The notes under the pieces: generated by a model
What the model saw: only the letters and a program-made list of their open reading frames with translations
Database searches by the model: none
Told to the model about the DNA's origin: nothing
Position numbers and translations under genes: made by a program
In this document: positions 41,861 through 51,122 of the stretch, piece after piece
Layout of the letters: each line of letters starts with the position of its first letter
Numbering within the stretch: position 1 is the stretch's first letter
Source: Candidatus Poribacteria bacterium
Lineage (GTDB): Bacteria > Poribacteria > WGA-4E > WGA-3G
Assembly (NCBI GenBank): GCA_028821605.1
Contig: JAPPFM010000002.1
Coordinates: 1-64,000 of the forward strand
Reading direction: 5' to 3'
DNA: 64,000 nt

Positions 41861-42958
41861 CTAATAATCGGCGATGGAGCCATCCGCCAATCGACTGTTC
41901 GGCCAGGTGAAACGTCTACCCGCTTCCTGTCCGACTTCAATAACCTTTGCCTCATCCACTTCGACCCCTAAGCCGGGGCCTTCAGGAAGCGACACATAGC
42001 CCTCTTCGTCCATCTCCCACGTCTTGCGAGCAACACCCTCTGGAAGGACGTTCTCATAGCCTTCGTGGATAAGGAAAAACGGCACAGCAGCGGACAAGTG
42101 AAAACTCGCTGTGAGACCGAGGTAGGACATCGTGCAGTGCGGTGCAATCGGGACGTGATGTGCTTCCGCAAGTGCCGCGACCTTCTTAACCTGTGTAATG
42201 CCCCCACCGTGTCCAACATCGGGTTGAAGGATGTCAATCACCTGCGCCTCAAGGATCTCACGAACCTCCCATATTGTACGGTCGCGCTCCCCTGTCGCCA
42301 GTGGTACAGGAACGGACTCCCTGATTTTGCGCATCACTTCAATATTGCCCGGCACCCACGCCTCCTCTAAGAAGAGGAGATCATCGGGCTGTAAGTAACT
42401 CGCGAACTGTTTGACGATAGGCGGTGGTAAGCAGCTATGTGCATCAAACATAACAGCACCGTCGGAACCGACCCTCTCCCGTGCATCGCGCACGCGCTGC
42501 ACCATATCAGCAATTTCATCAGGAGAACCTGCAAACGGCTTAGAGCCTCCCGGTCCCGTTTTAATCGCTTTCGGACTTGGATATTTCCAAATTTTATCGC
42601 GGCAGGGACCTCCAAGTAGGCGATAGACCGGCACACCCCAGAGTTTCCCAGCAATATCCCACAACGCCATATCAATCGCAGAGATCGTATGCACCATCAA
42701 CCCACCACCACGGATGTTGCGATGTGCGCGGAACAAGCGTTGCCAGTGATGTTCAATACGCGTCGGGTTCTCATCAATAATCATTTCCGACAACGAACGC
42801 GCCAACGCACAGGTGACGGTTGTCTCCATATTATTGATCTCGCCCCACCCCGTAACACCCATGTTCGTTTCAATCTTGACGTAGGCTTTCACACCCATTG
42901 GGAAAGCCTCAAGGTTTGTCACTCGAATCTGCGAACCTTTATCTTCATAGTCTGCCAT
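41861..42958 (-). CDS. enolase-superfamily (mandelate racemase/muconate lactonizing) enzyme
   Basis: A 365-residue protein of normal length for the superfamily. An N-terminal capping domain (GVTGWGEINNMETT) is followed by a TIM-barrel domain. Metal ligands appear to be Asp in AVMFDAHSCLP (about 172), Glu in LFLEEAW (about 198) and Glu in ATGERD (about 224). A conserved His is in PIAPHCTMS. Members act on acid sugars, commonly as dehydratases of the galactonate/gluconate type. The exact substrate cannot be assigned. GAGAGGAC precedes the ATG. A radical SAM gene lies 99 bp upstream on the same strand. Confidence 0.9.
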   Translation of the reverse strand: MADYEDKGSQIRVTNLEAFPMGVKAYVKIETNMGVTGWGEINNMETTVTCALARSLSEMIIDENPTRIEHHWQRLFRAHRNIRGGGLMVHTISAIDMALWDIAGKLWGVPVYRLLGGPCRDKIWKYPSPKAIKTGPGGSKPFAGSPDEIADMVQRVRDARERVGSDGAVMFDAHSCLPPPIVKQFASYLQPDDLLFLEEAWVPGNIEVMRKIRESVPVPLATGERDRTIWEVREILEAQVIDILQPDVGHGGGITQVKKVAALAEAHHVPIAPHCTMSYLGLTASFHLSAAVPFFLIHEGYENVLPEGVARKTWEMDEEGYVSLPEGPGLGVEVDEAKVIEVGQEAGRRFTWPNSRLADGSIADY

Positions 42959-43057
42959 TTGATGATGTCCTCTCTTTCAGTGTAGTCTATAAGTCTATAC
43001 CGCGTTCCCTTACTGACCGCTGACGGCTATTCTTCTGAAAACCGACAACCATTCTCC

Positions 43058-44632
43058 TCATATCTCCTTCCGATTTTGCCCCGTCGGGCTGTCTGCTATA
43101 GTTAACGCCCTGCTCTGTTCCGATTTGAGATAAGCGTTCGGATCGTAATGCAAAGCACCCTCTGGAAGCCACTCCCACAACGGACCCAGGTCATTTCGTA
43201 TGCGATCTACATAGAACTGCGGGAGTTCTGTTGTTTCCTGTTCAAAGTAAGCGCGAAACTTCCGATCGGTATCAAATCGCTGAAGCATTTCTCTATGCAT
43301 CTTCATTTTACCAGCTCGCGCCTCTATACCTCTTACAACATTCGTCCATCGTGGAATCGGCTCCTTATTGACTCTGCAACGATTTACAATCGATTTCCAT
43401 GAGAACGCGTGATCGTTTAAATCAATCATATATGTGTAGAATTCGGTCCATGAATAATTACTCGGTTTTACGTTCGTGCATAAATTGTTCATGAAATGAA
43501 ACGGTATCGGTATAACACGATTCGCACGTTGGTAATCGAGATTCAGTACTGCGGCCCTTCCATAAGCGGTAACGATATTGTAGGCTGGATATATGCCGGG
43601 AGTCATATCTACAAATCGTTTCGTCAATTCAAAAGGTTCCGTACCTTCATCGGTATCGAGTCCGAATACAAAATTCGCTTGAACATAAGGGATATATCTC
43701 AAGATAGTATTGACCTCATGAGAGATCTTTCGGACCTTCTCCATCCCCATCATTGAACCTGTTTTTGATTTGTTGCCGAGGTCAAACCACGACTCAATAC
43801 CCGGTAGGATCGCTTTAAACCCATTCTTCTGGAGACGTTTGAGATGTCGCTCAGGCAACAGCGACAAACTACTTTCGGCAATGAAACGGATGCTATTTGG
43901 CGGTATCGCCTCTTCAATCGCACCCATATAGTCATCAAATCGAACCCCGAAATTCGGATCATGCCAGCCGACTATAGGATGTCTGACTTGAGCCAAAAGA
44001 AAACGGAGATCCTCCTTGATAACATCAAAATCGAGCGGTTGATACGGGATATCCGCATCAATACAGAAAGCACAAGTATACGGGCATCCAAGACTTCCTA
44101 ACATCGGGATGCCCTTGAAAAGCCATGCTTTTTGCAATATCGGTTCAATAAACGACCAACGCTCACGGACGCTCGGAAGTTCCACCGGTTGTTGTTTCGC
44201 AGCCATATAGGCACCAATCGGACGATATTTTGAACAATCAGATAAGACTTCTCTAATGACGGCTTTATCCGTAAAACCCAGCACGTAATCAAAGTATTGC
44301 TGCGCATCCTCCGGGTAGCATCGCGCGTGTGGACCCCCTAATACAGTGATGACACCTTCCGACCGAAGACGGTTGCTTAAGGCATAAGCAAGTTGTGCAC
44401 CGAGCGTAAAGGTCCCGATAATTGCGAGGTCCAGGTCATCTGGCAAATCTTCAATTAAATCTTCATGCCCCGTATAACATACAAATGTAACATCGTGTCC
44501 TTCTGCTCTACACCAGACCGCTATTGCTTGAGGCATAATACTTGCAAAGTTCGGATACATAACACGCCCGTATAAAGAATGACGACTCTTGTTAGTCGTC
44601 AAATCAATAACCGCAATTTTTTTTCGATTCAT
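43058..44632 (-). CDS. B12-binding-type radical SAM protein
   Basis: A 524-residue protein. The N-terminal domain (about 5-150) has a cobalamin-binding-like Rossmann pattern (AIAVWCRAEGHDVTFVCYTG, DLAIIGTFTLGAQLAYALSN, VITVLGGPHARCYPEDA). The radical SAM core follows, with the cluster motif CPYTCAFC in LGSLGCPYTCAFCIDADI (about 192). The C-terminal part has no domain I recognise. Known relatives modify lipids, peptides or cofactors; the substrate here is unknown. I use the ATG at 44632, since GGAGGAG lies at the right distance; the in-frame GTG at 44638 is part of that leader. A possible short peptide gene lies 153 bp upstream. Confidence 0.88.
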   Translation of the reverse strand: MNRKKIAVIDLTTNKSRHSLYGRVMYPNFASIMPQAIAVWCRAEGHDVTFVCYTGHEDLIEDLPDDLDLAIIGTFTLGAQLAYALSNRLRSEGVITVLGGPHARCYPEDAQQYFDYVLGFTDKAVIREVLSDCSKYRPIGAYMAAKQQPVELPSVRERWSFIEPILQKAWLFKGIPMLGSLGCPYTCAFCIDADIPYQPLDFDVIKEDLRFLLAQVRHPIVGWHDPNFGVRFDDYMGAIEEAIPPNSIRFIAESSLSLLPERHLKRLQKNGFKAILPGIESWFDLGNKSKTGSMMGMEKVRKISHEVNTILRYIPYVQANFVFGLDTDEGTEPFELTKRFVDMTPGIYPAYNIVTAYGRAAVLNLDYQRANRVIPIPFHFMNNLCTNVKPSNYSWTEFYTYMIDLNDHAFSWKSIVNRCRVNKEPIPRWTNVVRGIEARAGKMKMHREMLQRFDTDRKFRAYFEQETTELPQFYVDRIRNDLGPLWEWLPEGALHYDPNAYLKSEQSRALTIADSPTGQNRKEI

Positions 44633-44784
44633 AGGCACTCCTCCGAAAAACCGTCAAAATTTTCGATAAATTACTTCCCAAAAAATATATGGGAATTGAA
44701 ACTTATTCTCCATTGTTCTTAACGAGCATTGGTGAAAAGTGTTATCGTTTTTATAGTAAAATCCGAAAATATGTTTACAGGTCG

Positions 44785-44862
44785 TCAGGGAATAAACACC
44801 CCACCGCCGCTGGCGAGGGAGCTTTTGCGGATTTCCCGAATGTCTGGCACTTTTTTATTCAT
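44785..44862 (-). CDS. possible 25-residue peptide upstream of the radical SAM gene
   Basis: ATG (44862) with AAAGGAG ten bases upstream, 25 codons and TGA at 44787-44785. The peptide reads MNKKVPDIREIRKSSLASGG followed by GVFIP: a charged first half and a small-residue second half. It is transcribed toward the radical SAM gene. It might be a precursor peptide, the start of a decayed gene, or chance. Part of its 3' half (CTCGCCAGCGGCGG) resembles the local palindromic repeats. The rest of the 44633-45129 gap is AT-rich and holds no other gene that I can support. Confidence 0.3.
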   Translation of the reverse strand: MNKKVPDIREIRKSSLASGGGVFIP

Positions 44863-45046
44863 CAATGCTTCACTCCTTTAGAAATCATGTAGCAGAGAAT
44901 AACATATTGATGAGAAATAGTCAATCAGATATGGTATTAATAGCCACCCGTTCCCAATAACGCGTAGCGGCTGATCCTTCGCCTACAAAATAGGGACAAA
45001 GCTAAGAGATAAAAACATGGATGTCTCGGGAATCTTAGGGAAAAAT

Positions 45047-45076
45047 TTGACAAAAACAGTGAGGGAGTGATAGAAT
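45047..45076 (+). promoter_or_regulatory. sigma-70-type promoter for the Gfo/Idh/MocA gene
   Basis: TTGACA (45047-45052), 18-bp spacer, TAGAAT (45071-45076), with TGA just before the -10 box. The ATG at 45130 follows about 45 bases after the expected start, with AAGGAG as ribosome site. Confidence 0.65.
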
Positions 45077-45129
45077 AGTCAGCACGGTTTTAGGAATTTG
45101 CTTGAATACCAAAATAAGGAGATTAACAG

Positions 45130-46206
45130 ATGGCAAATCAGACATACCGTGTCGGAATCATTGGCTGCGGCGGAATGGGCAGGTCCCACACCAGAGCATG
45201 GACGGCACATCCCAGGGCAGAAGTCGTAGCAATAATGGACATCTACGAAGAGGCAACAAAACGCATCACAGACGAGTACGATGTATCCGCTGTCTACACC
45301 GACGTTGACGAAATGTTAGCAAAAGAGGATTTGGACATCGTCAGCGTTACAACATGGCAGGGACCGAGGGCGGAAGCCACGGTCGCCGCAGCGAAAGCAG
45401 GTGTGAAAGGGATTATCGGTGAGAAGCCTATGGCAGCTTCACTCGGACAAGCTGACGCTATGATTGCTGCCTGTGAAGAGAACGATGTCAAGCTTGTCAT
45501 CGGTCACCAAGGCAGGTTCGCGCCTGGAAATATAGAGACACGCAGACTCGTCGCTGCCGGAGCGATTGGTGAACCAACAACTGTCCACCACAGTGCCAAA
45601 AGGCACGCAGGACTGTTGAATACAGGCACACACGCCATCGATGGGTGGCGATTCATTCTGTCTGATCCTGAAACACTGTGGGTCATCGGACAGACCTCCC
45701 GCGAGAGCGATCGGTGGGAACGTCGCACGATTTGTGAGGACCTCTGTATGGGCTTGGTCTGTTTTGAAGGCGGCGCACGCGGTATCTACGAAGGCGATCT
45801 GCCGGAACCGTCAGTCTCCATGCCCAGAATCGCTGGAACGGAGGGACAAATTCGTAACGGACCTGACGGCACAATTCTGCTCCAAAACGGGGACGCGAAG
45901 GGTTGGCAAAGCGTTACACCACCTCCACAAATGAAAAATCAGTACGATGAACTCATCGAGTGGATCGAAGGGGACATTTCTGACCATCGCGGCAGCGGCG
46001 TTCAAGCACGCTACACGCTTGAAATCATGATGGCTATCTATGAATCGTTGCGCATCAAAAATGTCGTTACAATGCCGATGGAAACGAAAGAGTTACCCCT
46101 TGAACTCATGGTTAACGACGGCACGCTCCCCGTCTTAGTCGAAGGCAAATACGATCTGCGTAGACCGTTTGAAGGGCAAACGTGGAAAAAGCCTAAAAAA
46201 GCATAA
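45130..46206 (+). CDS. Gfo/Idh/MocA family oxidoreductase
   Basis: A 358-residue NAD(P)-dependent oxidoreductase. The N-terminal Rossmann fold has YRVGIIGCGGMGRSH and an acidic strand-2 end (VVAIMDIYEE). The family Lys is in GIIGEKPMA (about residue 100), and the C-terminal alpha/beta domain includes GHQGRFAPGN and a His near HAGLLNTGTHAIDGWRF (about 165), a usual catalytic position. The C-terminal part matches GFO_IDH_MocA_C. Substrates of this family are mostly sugars or inositols; this one is not predictable. It has its own promoter. The Rieske gene begins 58 bp downstream. Confidence 0.93.
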   Translation: MANQTYRVGIIGCGGMGRSHTRAWTAHPRAEVVAIMDIYEEATKRITDEYDVSAVYTDVDEMLAKEDLDIVSVTTWQGPRAEATVAAAKAGVKGIIGEKPMAASLGQADAMIAACEENDVKLVIGHQGRFAPGNIETRRLVAAGAIGEPTTVHHSAKRHAGLLNTGTHAIDGWRFILSDPETLWVIGQTSRESDRWERRTICEDLCMGLVCFEGGARGIYEGDLPEPSVSMPRIAGTEGQIRNGPDGTILLQNGDAKGWQSVTPPPQMKNQYDELIEWIEGDISDHRGSGVQARYTLEIMMAIYESLRIKNVVTMPMETKELPLELMVNDGTLPVLVEGKYDLRRPFEGQTWKKPKKA

Positions 46207-46264
46207 GTAACTGACACAACTTGGTACTGCTGAATGGACTTGCTTGTCGTAAAGGAGGAAACGG

Positions 46265-46732
46265 ATGGAGAAACAAGGGAGACGCTCATTTTTAGAGATC
46301 GCAAGTGCTATTATCGGCGGAGTGTTGAGCCTCGCAGCAGGCATTCCTCTCATCGGCTTTGCGATTTCGCCCGCTTTCAAAAAAGGGGAGTCAAAATGGG
46401 TTGACTTGGGTCTCGCCGATCGGCTCAAAAACAGCCGCTTTAAAAAGGTAGACTATACCTTCACTGCGAAAGACGGCTGGGTCCAAGCAACGAAGAAACG
46501 CTCCGTCTACGTAACCGATACTGGTAACGGGGAGTGGAGCGTTTTCTCGCGAACCTGCTCACATCTCGGTTGCCTCGTCCGATGGGACGAAAAACAGGAT
46601 TCCTTTCTCTGTCCATGTCACGGTGCCATATTTGATAAGAATGGAGCAGTTGTCGCTGGTCCGCCGCCGGAACCCTTGCAGAAACTCGAAACCAAAGTCG
46701 AAGCAGGCATTTTATACGTAAAGGAAACGTAA
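46265..46732 (+). CDS. Rieske iron-sulfur protein of a bc-type complex
   Basis: A 155-residue protein. The N terminus has a twin-arginine-like motif (GRRSFLEIA) and a hydrophobic anchor (IIGGVLSLAAGIPLIGFAI). The Rieske [2Fe-2S] site is CSHLGC followed by CPCHGAIF, with the usual Cys-His/Cys-His ligands. It transfers electrons from quinol to cytochrome c in complex with cytochrome b. The stop overlaps the ATG of the cytochrome b gene by one base. GGAGGAAACGG precedes the ATG. Confidence 0.95.
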   Translation: MEKQGRRSFLEIASAIIGGVLSLAAGIPLIGFAISPAFKKGESKWVDLGLADRLKNSRFKKVDYTFTAKDGWVQATKKRSVYVTDTGNGEWSVFSRTCSHLGCLVRWDEKQDSFLCPCHGAIFDKNGAVVAGPPPEPLQKLETKVEAGILYVKET

Positions 46733-47973
46733 TGAGGGAATTTCTCAAAGAACGCCTCCCGCTAACGGAGTTCTCCGAGCATTTACGCAAACCTTTACCG
46801 AAACACATCAACCTGCTCTTCTCACTGGGTAGCTTGGCGATGTTTCTGCTGCTACTTCAGGCGGCTACGGGCGCGTTTTTAGCACTATACTACTCGCCCT
46901 CACCGGAGCATGCTCATAACGCGGTAACTTACATCAGTGAAGAGGTTCCGTTCGGCGCGTTCGTGCGGGGCTTGCACCATTGGGGTGCCAGCGCGATGGT
47001 CATCATCGTCTTTCTGCATCTGCTCCGTGTTGTTCTCTACGGCTCATACAAGGCACCGCGTGAACTCACATGGATCTTCGGTGTGCTTCTGTTATTAGTT
47101 GTGTTAGGTTTTGGGTTCACCGGCTATCTGCTGCCCTGGGATGAGAAGGCGTATTGGGCGACGGTCGTGGGTGTCGAAATCGCCAGTACTGCCCCTCTAC
47201 TTGGCGATTTCGTAGCGAAGGTTTTGCGCGGTGGAGCGGAGATAGGCGCGGTGACACTGTCCCGGTTTTACGCGCTCCACACGATCTGGTTGCCGTGGTT
47301 AGTCTTCGGTCTGGTCGGCGTGCACCTCTTTTTCGTCCGATATTATGGTTCTTCAGGCACACCCCAGAACACGCCAGAAGAGATGAAGACTGGAAAACCC
47401 TTCTATCCGCATCAGGTCTTTGAAGACGTTGTCGGAATGCTCATTCTCTTTGTGGTATTAGCATGCGTCGCGCTGTTTGTTCCTGTTCCACTTGAAGATG
47501 TCGCCGATCCGACGAACGCTGATTACGACCCGCGTCCCGAATGGTATTTCCTGTTCCTATTTCAACTGCTGAAGTACTTCCAAGGTCCCCTCGAAATCAT
47601 TGGAACATTTGTAATTCCGACGGTCGGTATGGTCCTACTGCTCCTCCTCCCGTTTTTAGACAGAAGCGAGCGCGCTGCCCTCTGGAAACGTCCAATCGCG
47701 TTGACGGTCACAAGTGTCTCTGTTGTAGCGATTGTAGGACTGACCATCCTCGGTGCAAGTTCACCGAAACTTGAAACACAAGAAGCACCACAACCCACAG
47801 CCGAAATCGAAAACACTGTGCCTACGGAAGCGGTTGAGGAAGCGGAAGAAGTCTTTGATTTTCAATTGACAGAAGAAGAAATTGAGGGAACGGAAGAAGC
47901 CGAGGAGGTATTTGACTTCCAACTGACAGAAGAAGAAATTGAAGGCGCAAGAGAAGTAGGAGAATCGCAATAA
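46732..47973 (+). CDS. cytochrome b of a bc-type complex
   Basis: A 413-residue membrane protein. The N-terminal four-helix part holds heme b ligands in GLHHWGASAMVIIVFLHLLR and in FYALHTIWLPW...GLVGVHLFFVRYYG. The C-terminal part has the PEWYFLFLFQLLKY quinol-site motif, so both halves are in one chain. A charged tail repeats EEAEEVFDFQLTEEEIEG twice, a 57-bp duplication. It pairs with the Rieske protein just upstream. A cytochrome c1-type gene is not in the following sequence, so the complex is either completed elsewhere or uses another acceptor. Confidence 0.95.
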   Translation: MREFLKERLPLTEFSEHLRKPLPKHINLLFSLGSLAMFLLLLQAATGAFLALYYSPSPEHAHNAVTYISEEVPFGAFVRGLHHWGASAMVIIVFLHLLRVVLYGSYKAPRELTWIFGVLLLLVVLGFGFTGYLLPWDEKAYWATVVGVEIASTAPLLGDFVAKVLRGGAEIGAVTLSRFYALHTIWLPWLVFGLVGVHLFFVRYYGSSGTPQNTPEEMKTGKPFYPHQVFEDVVGMLILFVVLACVALFVPVPLEDVADPTNADYDPRPEWYFLFLFQLLKYFQGPLEIIGTFVIPTVGMVLLLLLPFLDRSERAALWKRPIALTVTSVSVVAIVGLTILGASSPKLETQEAPQPTAEIENTVPTEAVEEAEEVFDFQLTEEEIEGTEEAEEVFDFQLTEEEIEGAREVGESQ

Positions 47974-47980
47974 CCTGTTG

Positions 47981-49402
47981 ATGCGTTTGCACATGAGAAA
48001 CCGAAACTTGGAAGAACAATTCACACTTTTTCCCATAGATACCGAGCTTAAAACCTCAAAAGAAGAGACGATATCTGACGGCGTAGAGCTGGTTTCGTTC
48101 CGAGAACTTGTCCCTGAAATCAACGATACCGGTTACTTGACCCATGCTATTTTCGCATATCCCGCGAAATTCATTCCACAGATCGTTCGGTACGCGATTA
48201 ACACATACACCAAGGAAAGGGATTGGATTGTCGATCCGTTCGCAGGTTCAGGAACAGTGGGTGTTGAGGCGTATCTGTGTAAACGTAATGCCGTTCTACT
48301 CGATCTCAACCTACTTTTAAACCATATTATGCCACTGAAAGTTTATCGTGGGAAAGATAGGTTGAATGAAGCGGATTTGTGCAAACTGTTAGACGGAATG
48401 CAAGAGAGTCGTCACCAATTCACACCTGCTTGGTCAAACGTTGCCTACTGGTACGCTCCTGAAATGTTAGAGGTCCTATCGCGCTATTGGGGTTTCATCA
48501 ATAACACGAACGGTGGGGTCTATTCCACCATCATCAAATCGGCACTGCTAAAGGTAAACAAACGTTTCTCCTATACAGAGGACAGAACACCGAAACTCGC
48601 CAAATCCAAGCGTAAACTAAGTGCCATAGAAGAACTGCTCAAGGAAAATTGGAGAGAACAGTTAGATGAGATGCTTTACAGCCTCTCCCTGAAAACATTA
48701 AAAAGCCTTAACGACTTCGTGATGCACACGCAGCAACATCAAAACGAGGGAGCCCCAGAAATACACTGGCAGGGCGGTGTTGATTCATCTTATGCTACTG
48801 TGCCACAAGAATGCAATGCGCTCATTACATCACCGCCTTACCTCCAAGCGCAAGAGTATATTCGCTCTACGAAGATGGATCTGTTTTGGTTAGGACATAC
48901 CGAGGAGGAGATTCAAGAGTTATCACGGCTTGAAATTCCGTATCGGAAGGCAGATCGGGTGATTCAGACGGAAACATTGGACAAAGTCACAGAGATGCTC
49001 ACTCGGGACGACCTCCACAAACGGCTTGACTCCTATTTCTGCCATACAATCAATGCCCTTGAAAATTCGATGAATCAATTGAAACGGAACGCAGCCGCCT
49101 GCATCTTTGTCGGCAATCCACGGATTGATGGCATAACGGTTGAACTCTGGCGAATATTGGCGGAATATTTCACAGAGCGCGGATTTGTGTTCGAGAAAAT
49201 TTATGAAGACAGGATTAAAACCCGGAAACTCTTCGGCGCGCGGAAGAATAAGAACCCGGACGGAATGAAGTCGGAATTCTTGCTGATTTTAAGGAGGGAT
49301 GCTACTTATCAACCAGCTGCTCAGCAGTGCGGACCTGCTCTTCAAGATGAGGGAGACCCTCTGCCCGCTCCAAGAATATCTCTAAATAACGACGCATCAT
49401 AA
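47981..49402 (+). CDS. DNA methyltransferase (TSPPY type)
   Basis: A 473-residue protein (start at ATG 47981 or 47993). Near residue 60 the SAM-binding motif WIVDPFAGSGTVGVEAYL follows HAIFAYPAKFIPQI, the HxYPAKF signature common in N4-cytosine/N6-adenine methylases. The catalytic TSPPY appears at about 287 (ALITSPPYLQAQEY). The motif order (FxGxG first) differs from beta-class enzymes and fits the gamma/alpha-like order. No restriction gene is adjacent, so it may be an orphan methylase. The last about 34 codons overlap the convergent TPR gene; the natural end may once have been near EFLLILRR. It follows cytochrome b by 7 bp. Confidence 0.85.
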   Translation: MRLHMRNRNLEEQFTLFPIDTELKTSKEETISDGVELVSFRELVPEINDTGYLTHAIFAYPAKFIPQIVRYAINTYTKERDWIVDPFAGSGTVGVEAYLCKRNAVLLDLNLLLNHIMPLKVYRGKDRLNEADLCKLLDGMQESRHQFTPAWSNVAYWYAPEMLEVLSRYWGFINNTNGGVYSTIIKSALLKVNKRFSYTEDRTPKLAKSKRKLSAIEELLKENWREQLDEMLYSLSLKTLKSLNDFVMHTQQHQNEGAPEIHWQGGVDSSYATVPQECNALITSPPYLQAQEYIRSTKMDLFWLGHTEEEIQELSRLEIPYRKADRVIQTETLDKVTEMLTRDDLHKRLDSYFCHTINALENSMNQLKRNAAACIFVGNPRIDGITVELWRILAEYFTERGFVFEKIYEDRIKTRKLFGARKNKNPDGMKSEFLLILRRDATYQPAAQQCGPALQDEGDPLPAPRISLNNDAS

Positions 49403-50261
49403 GTGGATCGCCATTTTTTTGATATGCCTGCGCGAGACGATAATAAGCCTCCGCGTCGCTATCATCAAGAGATAAACCTTTTTCGTAGGATTGGATAGCG
49501 GAAAGAAATTCCTCGTTCTCCTCATAAGCGAGTCCGAGGTTAAAATAGACATCAGCATCGCCCTCTTCTATTTCGAGTCCTGCCTCATAAGACTTAATAG
49601 CGTCCTGATACATCTCGCGGTGCAGATAGGCATCCGCGAGGTTGTAATAGGCATCAACAAAGGTCGGTTCTGATTCAAGGGCGTTATGAAAGGCATCGAG
49701 TGCTTCCTCGAACTGATCTGTTAGGTCGTAAGCATAGCCGAGATTGTTGTAGAAGGCGGGATTTCCGGGTGATAACTCCAGCGCAGCGAGGAACATCTCA
49801 ATCGCAAGAGCAAACATGCGGGTATCGGTATAGACCAAACCGAGGTTGTTATAGGCATGCGGATGCCTGTCATCAAGCGCGATAGCGTTTTGAAATGATT
49901 CTATGGCTTTCTCATATTCACCCAACTCACGGTAGACATTGCCGAGTTGAATATGTCCCTCCGCATCTGTCGGATTAAGTGCCTGCCCCATTCTGAGTTT
50001 TAAGGCATCGCGTTGAAGTTCCCGTCTCTGCTGTTGCGTCTGATCAGACGGATTACAGCCGAACAGCAAACCTGCTAAAAGGATTACCAAAGGTACAAAG
50101 TCGCAAAAACAAGAAAGGAAAAAATTGGAAGGGCGGAAGAATGGAAAGAACTTGGTTGGAAGGATGGGTAGACGCTGTTCTCCAATCTTCCAATCTTCCA
50201 ATTTTCCAATCTTCCAATCCTTTAACCCTTGCAATTTGTAAACTTCCAAACTTTCACACAT
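49302..50261 (-). CDS. TPR-repeat lipoprotein
   Basis: Up to 319 residues. A lipobox is visible (LLAGLLFGC), so the mature protein should be membrane-attached. About seven TPR units follow, with regular spacing: AYNNLGLVY, FYNNLGYAY, AYYNLADAYLHRE, VYFNLGLAYEE, AYYRLAQAYQK. Such proteins act as protein-binding scaffolds. The start is uncertain: from the ATG at 50261 the first about 45 residues before the lipobox are encoded by the CTTCCAAT repeat block, so translation probably starts nearer to the lipobox on a non-ATG codon or the repeat was inserted into the 5' end. The 3' end overlaps the methyltransferase gene by 101 bp on the opposite strand. Confidence 0.8.
   Translation of the reverse strand: MCESLEVYKLQGLKDWKIGKLEDWKIGEQRLPILPTKFFPFFRPSNFFLSCFCDFVPLVILLAGLLFGCNPSDQTQQQRRELQRDALKLRMGQALNPTDAEGHIQLGNVYRELGEYEKAIESFQNAIALDDRHPHAYNNLGLVYTDTRMFALAIEMFLAALELSPGNPAFYNNLGYAYDLTDQFEEALDAFHNALESEPTFVDAYYNLADAYLHREMYQDAIKSYEAGLEIEEGDADVYFNLGLAYEENEEFLSAIQSYEKGLSLDDSDAEAYYRLAQAYQKNGDPLMMRRYLEIFLERAEGLPHLEEQVRTAEQLVDK
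50115..50220. repeat. CTTCCAATCTTCCAAT repeat block
   Basis: Tandem TCCAATCTTCCAATCTTCC units with GGAAGGGCGGAAGAATGGAA on the other arm. It resembles 14838-14936 and lies at the 5' end of the TPR lipoprotein gene. Confidence 0.6.
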
Positions 50262-50285
50262 TTGCAAACTTTCCGAGGAATACCT

Positions 50286-51122
50286 ATGATTATTGATACA
50301 CATACACATTTCTACGATCCAACACGACCTGAAGGTGTGCCGTGGCCCAATCCGGATGACGATGTGCTTTACCGACGCGTCATGCCAGACGATTACAAAG
50401 CACTCGCAGTTCCTGAAGGCGCGACAGGCACCGTCGTTGTTGAGGCAAGCAAATGGCTTGAGGATAACCAGTGGATCCTCGACCTCGCTGCAGATGAACC
50501 TTTCATTGTTGGGTTTGTTGGACACTTAGAACCCGACGACCCAGACTTTGAGGATAACTTGAATCGGTTTTCTGCAAATCCACTTTTCCGCGGGATACGC
50601 CTCGGTGGCGGACATCTACAGGCGATCGGTGACAGCACGTTCTTAGCGAATATTGAGAAACTGGCAGCGAAAGAACTTACCTTAGATCTACTGATTAATC
50701 CCGGAATGTTATCAACGTTGCCGACACTGGTTGAACATACACCGGAGATGCGCCTCGTTATCAACCACATTGCCGGTGCGCGCATATCAGAAGAGCCACC
50801 CGATCCGGGGTGGGTCTCCGCAATCAACGAAGTCGCTCGCTATCCAAACATCTACTGCAAAGTTTCGGCTCTGGCAGAAAATACCGGACAAATCCCCGCA
50901 CCGACAGATGTCGCCTATTACACCCCAACAATCGATGTCTTATGGGAGGCGTTTGGTGAGGATAGGCTCATCTACGGAAGCAATTGGCCCGTATCCGAAC
51001 GCTTCGCGCCATATAAAGTCGTACAACAGATTGTGAACGACTATTTCAGCGCGAAAGGCGACGCAGTGAAAGCCAAGTATTTTTGGCAGAATGCTAAGGC
51101 AGCGTACCAGTTAGTGATTTAA
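50286..51122 (+). CDS. amidohydrolase-family metal-dependent hydrolase
   Basis: A 278-residue TIM-barrel hydrolase of the Amidohydro_2 (COG3618-like) group. The strand-1 HxH motif is in MIIDTHTHFYDP; later ligands are probably His in LVINHIAG (about 158) and Asp or equivalent near LIYGSNWPVSE (about 240). The start at 50286 follows CGAGGAA; an in-frame extension to 50229 runs over repeat sequence and is unlikely. Members hydrolyse lactones or cyclic amides; substrate unknown. The final bases overlap the small minus-strand gene at 51119 by 4. Confidence 0.88.
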   Translation: MIIDTHTHFYDPTRPEGVPWPNPDDDVLYRRVMPDDYKALAVPEGATGTVVVEASKWLEDNQWILDLAADEPFIVGFVGHLEPDDPDFEDNLNRFSANPLFRGIRLGGGHLQAIGDSTFLANIEKLAAKELTLDLLINPGMLSTLPTLVEHTPEMRLVINHIAGARISEEPPDPGWVSAINEVARYPNIYCKVSALAENTGQIPAPTDVAYYTPTIDVLWEAFGEDRLIYGSNWPVSERFAPYKVVQQIVNDYFSAKGDAVKAKYFWQNAKAAYQLVI

